From NCBI RefSeq assembly GCF_947387555.1, contig NZ_CANDNZ010000004.1:62001-126000 (forward strand): a stretch of 64,000 nt of DNA, written 5' to 3'. Made by a program: the position numbers and the translations under genes. The notes beneath the pieces were generated by a model, which saw nothing but the letters and a program-made list of their open reading frames with translations, was not told the DNA's origin and ran no database searches. Below are positions 54,029-61,566 of the stretch, piece after piece. Every line of letters begins with the position of its first letter. The stretch's first letter is position 1. This DNA is from Thalassomonas sp. RHCl1 (GTDB lineage Bacteria; Pseudomonadota; Gammaproteobacteria; Enterobacterales; Alteromonadaceae).

Positions 54029-54243
54029 AAAATTGATTCTTTAACATTTATCATTGATTTAAAAAGACTTTTACAGATAAAAGAACTTGGAGGTAAAGGA
54101 CGGGAAAATAAGGCTGCGGATGAAACCTCTCATCGGTTGCGCCTTCTCCGGGCAAATAAATAGCAGACTATTCACCCGGGGAGAGCTCATTGATAATTCA
54201 TGCTTTGATAAGTGAACAGCAGCAAATCGTGCTGTTTTTCACA
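54029..54243. other. Intergenic region between phasin genes
   Basis: Contains two hairpins: CTCCGGG / CCCGGGGAG around 54145-54185, and AACAGCA / TGCTGTT at about 54219-54236. They probably form the 3' end of the phasin 2 transcript. No gene seen. Confidence 0.4.
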
Positions 54244-54594
54244 TCAGCGATTGAGGAAATTAATGCCGGATATTTGTTCTTCGGTAAAGGCTATGTATTC
54301 GTCACGTAATTCTGTGGTCAGCTCTAACAGTTCTTGGTTTTTGCTGCTGATTTCTTCGCCTAATTGCTTGGTGATTTCAGCCTGCTGCGAAGAGATTTGT
54401 TGAAAGTCAGGTTTATCACCAAAAGATTTTAAACTGCTGATCCCGGCTTCGGTTGCCAGGGAGAAAATTTCCATTTGCTTCTGGGCCAGTTTCTGCCAGG
54501 CATTTAAATTGATCTGTCCGAGTGAACTTATCCCTTTAAAGCTTTTCTCGCCGACTTCTTTATATAAGCCCATGTTATCTGTGAAATTAACCAT
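54244..54594 (-). CDS. Phasin (PHA granule protein) 2
   Basis: 116-residue phasin family protein, helical and lacking a signal. The family core is LINLNAWQKLAQKQMEIFSL-like (here GQINLNAWQKLAQKQMEIF) followed by heptad-like Gln/Glu-rich helices (ISSQQAEITKQLGEEISSK). It coats granules and affects their number and size. It has its own promoter region containing a TTGTGC-GCC-GCAACA element 44 bp upstream of the ATG. A separate unit from phaR, 145 bp downstream of it. Confidence 0.85.
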   Translation of the reverse strand: MVNFTDNMGLYKEVGEKSFKGISSLGQINLNAWQKLAQKQMEIFSLATEAGISSLKSFGDKPDFQQISSQQAEITKQLGEEISSKNQELLELTTELRDEYIAFTEEQISGINFLNR

Positions 54595-54637
54595 AATAGC
54601 CGCTCCTGTTGCTATAAAATGAACCTTGTGTCGGCAA

Positions 54638-54652
54638 TTGTGCGCCGCAACA
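54638..54652. promoter_or_regulatory. TTGTGC-GCC-GCAACA, candidate PhaR operator
   Basis: Copy of the 15-bp element, 44 bp upstream of the phasin 2 ATG and downstream of phaR. Position fits repression of the phasin promoter. Confidence 0.65.
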
Positions 54653-54739
54653 TTCCTTCTGCATAATGGTTTATTTTTTAATCGATGTCAAACCTATTCA
54701 GGCAGTTTTTTTCCTGCTAAAAACAGGACTTCTGGCCCG

Positions 54740-55201
54740 TTATTTGCCGTCTTTATCATCCCGATCTCCAAGACCGGTTGATTGCAAAAAAGCCTTCTGC
54801 ATATCAGACCACATCTTCATATTTTGCTGCGCCAACTTACTGACGTTTTGCAGCGGATCCTGCCCCGCAGTTGGAGTAAACATGTTTTGCTGCTTGGCAA
54901 ACATAGACAGGCTTTCTTCCAAATATTGGGCAAAAACCCCCTGCACCGTGCCGCCATAAAAACGTATCAATTGTGATAATACCGCGACGCTGAAAATAGG
55001 TTTGTCGTTGGACTCTTCTTCCATAATGATCTGCAGTAAAATCGACCGGGTCAAATCTTCACCGCTATTGCTGTCCTGCACCTGAAATTCAACGCCGGTT
55101 AATACCAGGCTGCGGATATCGCTCAGGGTAATATAACGGCTTTCGCCGGTATCATATAAACGGCGGTTAGGATATTTTTTGATGATCCGGGAGTCTGACA
55201 T
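54740..55201 (-). CDS. phaR: PHA synthesis repressor PhaR
   Basis: 153-residue DNA-binding regulator that senses PHA and represses phasin genes. The strongly conserved N-terminal domain reads RIIKKYPNRRLYDTGESRYI, then LTRSILLQIIMEEES and the granule-associated second domain PIFSVAVLSQLIRFYGG to QYLEESL. The C-terminal tail is variable. No TTGTGC-N3-GCAACA element was seen before its own start, so autoregulation through this motif is not supported. Confidence 0.94.
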   Translation of the reverse strand: MSDSRIIKKYPNRRLYDTGESRYITLSDIRSLVLTGVEFQVQDSNSGEDLTRSILLQIIMEEESNDKPIFSVAVLSQLIRFYGGTVQGVFAQYLEESLSMFAKQQNMFTPTAGQDPLQNVSKLAQQNMKMWSDMQKAFLQSTGLGDRDDKDGK

Positions 55202-55305
55202 AATTGAAAACCTTATTCTTTATTTCATATAAATTTCATCATTTGCCAGTAAGTGTACCTGTGATTGAAATGAATTGATATCCAAGGCTAAAGCGATAAA
55301 TAAGA

Positions 55306-55338
55306 AAAAGGCCGGTGTAGCAATAACACCGGCCTTTC
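55306..55338 (-). terminator. Rho-independent terminator of phaB
   Basis: Arms AAAGGCCGGTGT and ACACCGGCCTTT with a seven-base loop. On the minus strand a T-run follows the stem, just beyond the phaB stop. Confidence 0.85.
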
Positions 55339-55386
55339 GTTAACAGCCATGCCCTGATTTTCTCTCAGGGCATCTTTCCTTAGGCA

Positions 55387-56136
55387 TTAATACATGTGCT
55401 GGCCGCCGTTAATGGCCAGATTAGAGCCGGTAATATAACCGGAATCAGGGGAAGTTAAATAGGCTACGGCAGCCGCTATTTCATCCACTGAGCCCATCCG
55501 TCCTACCGGGATACCTTCAATGATTTTTTGCTGAATTTCCGGCGCTATTTTCGCCACCATAGGCGTTAGTACATAACCGGGAGAAAGGGTGTTTACCGTG
55601 ACTCCTTTACGGGCAACTTCCTGTGCCAGAGCTTTGGTAAAACCATGGAGGCCGGCTTTGGCGGCAGAATAGTTGGTCTGGCCGAATTGGCCCTTCTGGC
55701 CATTAACCGATGAAATGTTCACGATGCGCCCGTAACCATCGGTGATCATGTCATTGATCACCTGGCGAGTCATATTATAAACACTGTCCAGGTTGGTGGT
55801 AATGACATCGCGCCAGTCATCCTGGTCCATCTTTTTAAATTGGGTGTCCCGGGTAATGCCGGCATTGTTTACCAGGACACTGATATTACTGCGAGTTTTT
55901 TCTTTTACATCAGCGATACAAATGGCACAAGACCTAAAATCGGTGACATCGCCATAGCTGATGTCGATTTCAAAACCCTGTTCACGCTGTGTGGCTTGCC
56001 ATGCTCTGGCCTGTTCATGATCACCGCCTCTATTATAACCTGCGACGACACGATACCCGCTTTTTACCAGAGATTGGCAAATCGCAGTACCTATACCACC
56101 TGTACCACCGGTTACTAAAGCTACTTTTTGAGTCAT
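55387..56136 (-). CDS. phaB: Acetoacetyl-CoA reductase PhaB
   Basis: Reduces acetoacetyl-CoA to (R)-3-hydroxybutyryl-CoA with NADPH, providing the PHA monomer. 249-residue short-chain dehydrogenase: TGGTGGIG nucleotide motif, NNAG (VLVNNAGITRD), catalytic Ser in NISSVNG, and Y-x3-K in NYSAAKAG. The GQFGQTNY segment is typical of PhaB rather than FabG. Separately transcribed with its own terminator. phaA, which normally accompanies it, is not in the window. Confidence 0.93.
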   Translation of the reverse strand: MTQKVALVTGGTGGIGTAICQSLVKSGYRVVAGYNRGGDHEQARAWQATQREQGFEIDISYGDVTDFRSCAICIADVKEKTRSNISVLVNNAGITRDTQFKKMDQDDWRDVITTNLDSVYNMTRQVINDMITDGYGRIVNISSVNGQKGQFGQTNYSAAKAGLHGFTKALAQEVARKGVTVNTLSPGYVLTPMVAKIAPEIQQKIIEGIPVGRMGSVDEIAAAVAYLTSPDSGYITGSNLAINGGQHMY

Positions 56137-56791
56137 AAACCTTTCCTTGTGTTTTTTATGGTTGTTAAAAATTCTTTTCTGAGTATAGCTGTGATTAACA
56201 ACGGATCTTCATGACCGTGCCACGCTACATTCAACCTTTTATTTCGGGTGTTAATGCCTGAAATAAATACAGCGGATTGAAAATCCTGCTTACGGTTAAA
56301 ACTGAAAAACTTTCAGGTAAAAAATGTTTTCCAGCTATTCATTTATACCCAAACCACTCACTCAACGGCTACTTTTAGCTTTACCGAAAATAACATCCTA
56401 GTTCTATTTTCGGGTAAAGAATAACCATTGTATTTCATTATTTTACAAATACCAGTAACTTAGGGTAATTAGATATTATTTTTTTATATAGCATTGAAAA
56501 ATAATAGAATTTCGTTAACTTCCAGCCAAAACGGCAACAATCCCCGGCCCGACAGGCATAAAGCTGGCTTTACATTGTAAAAAAACTCATCTATAGATTT
56601 ATTTGCTGCAAAGCAACATCCAAGGGCTTGCCCTGCGTCAATCAACTTAAAGGGAAGTGTACTTATGTTTTATGAAAATTTTGTGACTTGATTGATGAAA
56701 ACCTAGTATTGCTACAAGTATCGCTACAAGAAATTATCGCTGACGTCATAAGCCGTTTTTTCGTTACAAGTAATTTTGCAAAGGTGATTAT
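56137..56791. other. Divergent control region between phaB and phaZ
   Basis: 655 bp, AT-rich. The only regulatory sequence recognised is the PhaR-type site at 56604-56618. A run of short frames at 56688-56790 is not supported as coding. The remaining sequence must contain the two promoters. Confidence 0.5.
56604..56618. promoter_or_regulatory. TGCTGC-AAA-GCAACA, variant PhaR operator
   Basis: Matches the shared TGC-N3-GCAACA half exactly, with TGC in place of TTG at the left end. 174 bp upstream of the phaZ ATG and 470 bp from phaB, so phaZ is the more likely target. Confidence 0.5.
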
Positions 56792-58051
56792 ATGCTATAT
56801 CAATTACACCAGGCCTATACCCAAACAGTTGCCCCGATTAATGCTTATATGCAGCATATGCGCAATTTTTGCACCCAGCCCTGGTCCCCGCTAAGTTATA
56901 CCATGACAGGTAAAACCATCGCCGCCGCCGCTGAAGTGGTGGAGCGGATCACCGAGAATTACCATAAGCCGGAATTCGGCATTAAATATGCCGATATCAG
57001 CGGCAATAAAATCGCGGTCACAGAAGAGATTGTTGTTGATAAACCTTTTTGCAAATTGCGCCACTTTAAACGCAATGCCACCTTTGATCAGCCCAAACTA
57101 CTGGTAGTCGCCCCTTTATCCGGCCACCATGCCACCTTGCTCAGGGGCACGGTTGAACACCTTATTTCAGATCACGAAGTCTATATTACCGACTGGGAAA
57201 ATGTCCGGGATGTGCCTGTCAGCCATGGTGGCTTTTCCCTGGACGACTATATTAGTTACCTGATTGATTTTTGTGAATTTTTATCAGATGTTCATATTGT
57301 GGCCATTTGCCAGGCAACCGTGCCCAGCATAGTGGCTGCCACGGTAATGGCCGAAAGAAAAGTCGATTTCCAGCCCAAATCCATGACCTTACTCGGCGGC
57401 CCGATAGATACCCGGATCAGTCCGACGGATGTCAATGATTATGCCATCTCCAAGGAGCTGCAATGGTTTGAGGAAAACGTCATCTGTACCGTGCCCGAGA
57501 CATACACCGGCGTCGGGCAAAAGGTGTATCCGGGCTTTATCCAGCTCACCGGCTTTTTAAGCATGAATTACAATAGCCATGTCCATAAGCATTTCACTTT
57601 TTTCGGCGATCTGATCAAAGGAGATGGCGACAGCGCCGAAAACCACAGAAAATTTTACAATGAATACCTGGCGGTCATGGATATGCCCGCCGACTATTAT
57701 CTCGACACCATACGCCGGGTCTTTATCGAACACCAACTGCCTCAGGGAAAAATGGAGTATCAGGGAAAAATCATTGATTGCTCCAAGGTCGACCAGGTCG
57801 CCCTGCTGACCATAGAAGGCGAAAACGATGACATCACCGGGGTGGGACAAACCGAGGCCGCACACCATATCTTAACCGGCATCCCCGAAGACATGAAGTT
57901 TCACTATGTACAAGAAGATGTCGGCCACTACGGCGTATTTAACGGCCGCAGGTTCCGCCAGGAAATAGGCCCGCTGATCAGACGCTTTATTACCACATAT
58001 AATCAACCCAGGGATAATGCTAAGCAAGAAAGCATGGAGCAGGCCCTGTAA
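56792..58051 (+). CDS. phaZ: Intracellular PHA depolymerase PhaZ
   Basis: Breaks down native intracellular PHA granules. 419 residues, no signal peptide. It begins with the family-typical MLYQLHQAYTQTVAPINAYM. The lipase-box-like motif is ICQATVPS with Cys173 as nucleophile, the Cys variant normal for this class. Later segments ALLTIEGENDDITG (Asp) and EDVGHYGVFNGRRFR (His) complete the triad. AAAGGTGATTAT precedes the ATG. Convergent with phaC. Confidence 0.93.
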   Translation: MLYQLHQAYTQTVAPINAYMQHMRNFCTQPWSPLSYTMTGKTIAAAAEVVERITENYHKPEFGIKYADISGNKIAVTEEIVVDKPFCKLRHFKRNATFDQPKLLVVAPLSGHHATLLRGTVEHLISDHEVYITDWENVRDVPVSHGGFSLDDYISYLIDFCEFLSDVHIVAICQATVPSIVAATVMAERKVDFQPKSMTLLGGPIDTRISPTDVNDYAISKELQWFEENVICTVPETYTGVGQKVYPGFIQLTGFLSMNYNSHVHKHFTFFGDLIKGDGDSAENHRKFYNEYLAVMDMPADYYLDTIRRVFIEHQLPQGKMEYQGKIIDCSKVDQVALLTIEGENDDITGVGQTEAAHHILTGIPEDMKFHYVQEDVGHYGVFNGRRFRQEIGPLIRRFITTYNQPRDNAKQESMEQAL

Positions 58052-58073
58052 ATTAAAAGGCTATTTAGCAGAA

Positions 58074-58112
58074 AGGACACCAGGGGAGACGGCTCCCCGC
58101 TTCCCCCGATGT
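58074..58112. terminator. Hairpin between convergent phaZ and phaC
   Basis: Nested inverted repeat: outer AGGACA / TGTCCT, inner GGGGAG / CTCCCC. No U-run on either side, so it is only a candidate. Confidence 0.4.
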
Positions 58113-58147
58113 CCTTAGCTGTGCTGTTAACGACTTGCCTTTAAAGG

Positions 58148-59902
58148 TTATACCGCTTCATTCAACGGCGTATTGTCGATATCTTCCAGTTTCACTTTCA
58201 CATAACGCCCGGGCGCCGCTTCAATCACGGGATATTGTTTCGAGCCAAGCTCAGGCGCGGCGATTTTCTTGCCGGCACTTTTCTTAATCCAGTCACTCCA
58301 GTGCGCCCACCAGGAGCCTTCTTTTTTCTCTGCCGTCGCCAGCCAGTGCTCAGCCCCCTGGTCAGCATTGCCGTCTACCCAATAATGACGGCGGTTTTTA
58401 CTCACGGGATTGATCACCCCGGCAACATGGCCGCTGGCCCCCAAGACAAATTCCTTATTGCCGCCAAAAAGCTCCATCCCCTTGTAGGTACTTTGCCATG
58501 GCGCGATATGGTCCCCTATGGTGGAAAGGAAATAACAAGGGATCTCTATATTGCCCAGGTTAATATCGCTGCCGCAGATATTGAGGGCATCGGGTTTGCT
58601 CAGGTTATTTTCCAGGTACATCTGGGTAATATAAAAACGGTACATTTCATAAGGCAGGTTGGTCGAATCACCGTTCCAGTATAAAATATCAAACGGCGCC
58701 GGTTGCTTGCCTTTAAGATAATTTCTCACCACATAAGACCAAATCAAATCATTGGCCCTGAGCATATTAAAGGCCACCGCCAGATTCCGGCCGCTGAGCA
58801 CGCCCTTTTGCTTCGCCTGGGCCAGCAGGGACTCTATTTGCTGGGGGTCGATAAACACAGAGATATCACCCGGCTCTTCAAAGTCCACTAAAGTGGTTAA
58901 GAAAGTTGCCGAAGCCACCGAATTATCTTTACGATCCGACAATACCGCCTGGGCACAGGCCAGCAAAGTACCACCGACACACCAGGATAAGGCATGCAGG
59001 GATTTTTGCCCGGTAATTTCTTTCACCCGGTTAATAGCATTGATCACCCCGAGTTCAACATAATCATCCCAACTCAGCGAGCCCTGTTCTTTCGTGGGAT
59101 TAACCCAAGAGATCAAAAAAGTATTTTGCTCCTGTTCAAGGCAATAACGGACAAAAGAGTTATGCTCTTGTAAATCAAGAATATAGTATTTATTGATACA
59201 GGGAGGCACAATCAACACCGGCTGCTGGTAAACCTTCTGCGTTAACGGTTTGTAATGAATGAGCTGAAACAGTTCATTTTCATAAACCACTGCCCCTTCG
59301 GTAACCGCCAGGTTCTCCCCAAGCACAAAGGCGCTTTCATCCGTCATACTGATGCGGCCTTTATCCATGTCCGAGAGCAGGTTATTCAAACCGTTCACCA
59401 GGCTCTGGCCATTGGTTTCAACCGCCTCCTTGATCACATCAGGATTGGTCATGGCAAAATTATCCGGCGACATGGCATCGATGAATTGCTTGGTATAAAA
59501 CACCAGCTTTTCCTGCTCTGCGCTATCAAGGCCGGCACTGGCTGCACTCTCATTAAGCAATTTCGAGGTCATCAAGTATGACTGCTTAATATACTCAAAT
59601 ACGGGATTATTCTGATACTGCTCCAAAGAGCCGGTCAGCTCTTTGGCCTTCTCTGCGGCCTGAGCCGGCTGACCGCCTACCAAAGCAGTCCATAATTTCA
59701 TATGTTGTTGCTGATATTGCTCTACCAGGCTTAACCAGGAAGCAGGATCTTTCAAGGCATCCTGGGTGAGTTTGAACCACTGCTGACTAAAATCTTCAAT
59801 GGCCTGCTTGGTTTCTGTGGAAGAAAAATTTGCCAGCATCTTGCTGGTTTCATCGTTTAAATATTGGATAAAATCTTGACCTACTGCCTTACCGCTACCC
59901 AT
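58148..59902 (-). CDS. phaC: Class I PHA synthase PhaC
   Basis: Polymerises (R)-3-hydroxyacyl-CoA into polyester on the granule surface. 584 residues, the usual class I length. Catalytic Cys308 lies in the lipase-box-like SWCVGGT, with Asp in TIGDHIAPW and His in GASGHVAGVINP. Diagnostic segments VPPCINKYYILDL, FLISWVNPT and WVDGNADQGAEHW are intact. Short-chain specificity is inferred from class and the presence of phaB. It stands alone, with no phaA or phaB in the same operon. No PhaR-type element was found upstream. Confidence 0.95.
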   Translation of the reverse strand: MGSGKAVGQDFIQYLNDETSKMLANFSSTETKQAIEDFSQQWFKLTQDALKDPASWLSLVEQYQQQHMKLWTALVGGQPAQAAEKAKELTGSLEQYQNNPVFEYIKQSYLMTSKLLNESAASAGLDSAEQEKLVFYTKQFIDAMSPDNFAMTNPDVIKEAVETNGQSLVNGLNNLLSDMDKGRISMTDESAFVLGENLAVTEGAVVYENELFQLIHYKPLTQKVYQQPVLIVPPCINKYYILDLQEHNSFVRYCLEQEQNTFLISWVNPTKEQGSLSWDDYVELGVINAINRVKEITGQKSLHALSWCVGGTLLACAQAVLSDRKDNSVASATFLTTLVDFEEPGDISVFIDPQQIESLLAQAKQKGVLSGRNLAVAFNMLRANDLIWSYVVRNYLKGKQPAPFDILYWNGDSTNLPYEMYRFYITQMYLENNLSKPDALNICGSDINLGNIEIPCYFLSTIGDHIAPWQSTYKGMELFGGNKEFVLGASGHVAGVINPVSKNRRHYWVDGNADQGAEHWLATAEKKEGSWWAHWSDWIKKSAGKKIAAPELGSKQYPVIEAAPGRYVKVKLEDIDNTPLNEAV

Positions 59903-60018
59903 AAAACTACTCCGCTATCTGCCCTGTCAGGCAAAAATCTTGATACAAATAAACTCAGCACTAGTCAGTATTGTGTTAACACTGAGATAGCGCAAATTTA
60001 AAAGGGGTCAACAGCCAA

Positions 60019-60040
60019 AAGCCCAACATCTGTCGGGCTT
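60019..60040 (-). terminator. Candidate terminator of phasin 3
   Basis: Short stem AAGCCC / GGGCTT; on the minus strand it runs into TTTTGG, 18 bp after the phasin 3 stop. Weak stem. Confidence 0.4.
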
Positions 60041-60057
60041 GCTATCAACAAAGAAAA

Positions 60058-60705
60058 TTATGATTTAGCCGGGGTGGCGGCTGGCTTCAGTGGCGAGCTT
60101 GGGGTTGCGCCGTTACTCTTATCCACCTGGGGGATCACCAGCTGGGACTGGGGTTCGGTTTTTGCTACTGCCGCTGGTTTCGCTGCTGCCGCCGGTTTCG
60201 CCTTAGCGGCAGGTTTAGTAACGGCTTTTGCCTTGGTTGCTTTAGCACCAGATTTAGCGCCCGCCTTGGTGGCTGCACCTTTACCTTTAGCCGGCGCTTT
60301 CTTACTTGCAGCCCGAGGCTTTTTCTCTGCGGCTTTTTTCGGCTTTTTCACCACTAATTCCGCCGGTACCGCAACACTGGTTTTTTCCTTATCGCCAGGC
60401 TGGGTAAAATTAAATATCGTCGGGTATTCCGCCTGAACCTTATTGATGTTTTCAACAACTTCTCCAGCAAACTCAGAGAATTGCTGACTTTGTTTTTGCA
60501 AATAACTTTGCTGAAGTTCCCAAAAATCCTTAGTATCATCAAGGGTAGATATTTTCTGTACCTGCTCTACCGCATTATTAAAGCTCGCTTCAAGGAACTG
60601 GCTTTGACTGGAGATCAAGTCACTGATGAAGGACTGGCCAAGCGTGGCAGCCTGAACCAGAGGAAAAGAAAAGGGTTGGTTAAATGGTGTCTGGTTATCT
60701 TTCAT
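60058..60705 (-). CDS. Phasin 3 with Ala/Lys/Pro-rich tail
   Basis: 215 residues. Residues 1-105 form a phasin domain (LGQSFISDLISSQSQFLEAS, QQSYLQKQSQQFSEFAGEV). Residues 115-190 are a low-complexity run of Ala, Lys and Pro (KKAAEKKPRAASKKAPAKG), like histone H1-type tails. Such tails in PHA granule proteins such as PhaM and PhaF bind DNA and tie granules to the nucleoid, so a similar role is inferred. Upstream are two PhaR-type sites, 60783-60797 and 60838-60852. Confidence 0.88.
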   Translation of the reverse strand: MKDNQTPFNQPFSFPLVQAATLGQSFISDLISSQSQFLEASFNNAVEQVQKISTLDDTKDFWELQQSYLQKQSQQFSEFAGEVVENINKVQAEYPTIFNFTQPGDKEKTSVAVPAELVVKKPKKAAEKKPRAASKKAPAKGKGAATKAGAKSGAKATKAKAVTKPAAKAKPAAAAKPAAVAKTEPQSQLVIPQVDKSNGATPSSPLKPAATPAKS

Positions 60706-60782
60706 GATCTATCCTTAAATCAAATTTTATTAGTTTTATTGCTAATATTCTTGCTAACCTTAGCTACATGTACATAACAACA

Positions 60783-60797
60783 TGCTGCGCCGCAACA
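60783..60797. promoter_or_regulatory. TGCTGC-GCC-GCAACA, variant PhaR operator
   Basis: Second element upstream of phasin 3, 78 bp before the ATG. The right half is identical to the other sites, and the left half has the same TGCTGC variant as the phaZ site. Confidence 0.55.
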
Positions 60798-60837
60798 CAA
60801 GTTAATTTATGTTGAAATTTTCAACATGTCAACCTTA

Positions 60838-60852
60838 TTGTGCAATGCAACA
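60838..60852. promoter_or_regulatory. TTGTGC-AAT-GCAACA, candidate PhaR operator
   Basis: Perfect match to TTGTGC-N3-GCAACA, about 133 bp upstream of the phasin 3 ATG. Together with the site at 60783 it makes a double site, as seen for phasin 1. Confidence 0.65.
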
Positions 60853-60982
60853 TCAAATTTCTGCTTTTACTTTTCAGCCATTTATCCTTTTAATTCCTGC
60901 TATCAGTTGCCGGGTTAATACGCCTTTTTTTAATCACTTGTAATTTATGGCAATCCTTTAGGAAAAAGAACCACAAGGGATC

Positions 60983-61487
60983 ATTATCACCTGCAATTAT
61001 GACAGCCCCTTTGCCTGGAAATGACGGAACAAAAAACTTTTTTTGTTGTTAACAGAAAAGCAAAACCTTGTTGCGAACTGACTATTATCACCTGCAATTA
61101 TGACAGCCCCTTTGCCTGGAAATGACGGAACAAAAAACTTTTTTTGTTGTTAACAGAAAAACAAAACCTTGTTGCGAACTGACTATTATCACCTGCAATT
61201 ATGACAGCCCCTTTGCCTGGAAATGACGGAACAAAAAACTTTTTTTGTTGTTAACAGAAAAACAAAACCTTGTTGCGAACTGACTATTATCACCTGCAAT
61301 TATGACAGCCCCTTTGCCTGGAAATGACGGAACAAAAAACTTTTTTTGTTGTTAACAGAAAAACAAAACCTTGTTGCGAACTGACTATTATCACCTGCAA
61401 TTATGACAGCCCCTTTGCCTGGAAATGACGGAACAAAAAACTTTTTTTGTTGTTAACAGAAAAACAAAACCTTGTTGCGAACTGACT
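60983..61487. repeat. Five tandem copies of a 101-bp non-coding unit
   Basis: Units start with ATTATCACCTGC at 60983, 61084, 61185, 61286 and 61387. Copies are identical except for one base in the first (G instead of A at 61060). A sixth, diverged copy begins at 61488 and degrades after ATTATCACCT, keeping CCCCTT and GAACAAAAAA. Each unit contains an A/T-rich palindrome (AACAAAAAA / TTTTTTGTT) and ends in GCGAACTGACT. 101 is not a multiple of three, so it is not coding. It fills the gap upstream of the cytochrome lipoprotein gene. Confidence 0.95.
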
Positions 61488-61566
61488 ATTATCACCTATA
61501 GTTTATTACAACCCCTTGGCGGGGAACAAAAAATAATATAATTCAGTTCGAATAAGGAAATTATTT

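Noticed and set aside
60983-61487. Regularly spaced repeats resembling a CRISPR array
   Set aside because: The whole 101-bp unit is repeated with no unique spacers, and there are no cas genes.
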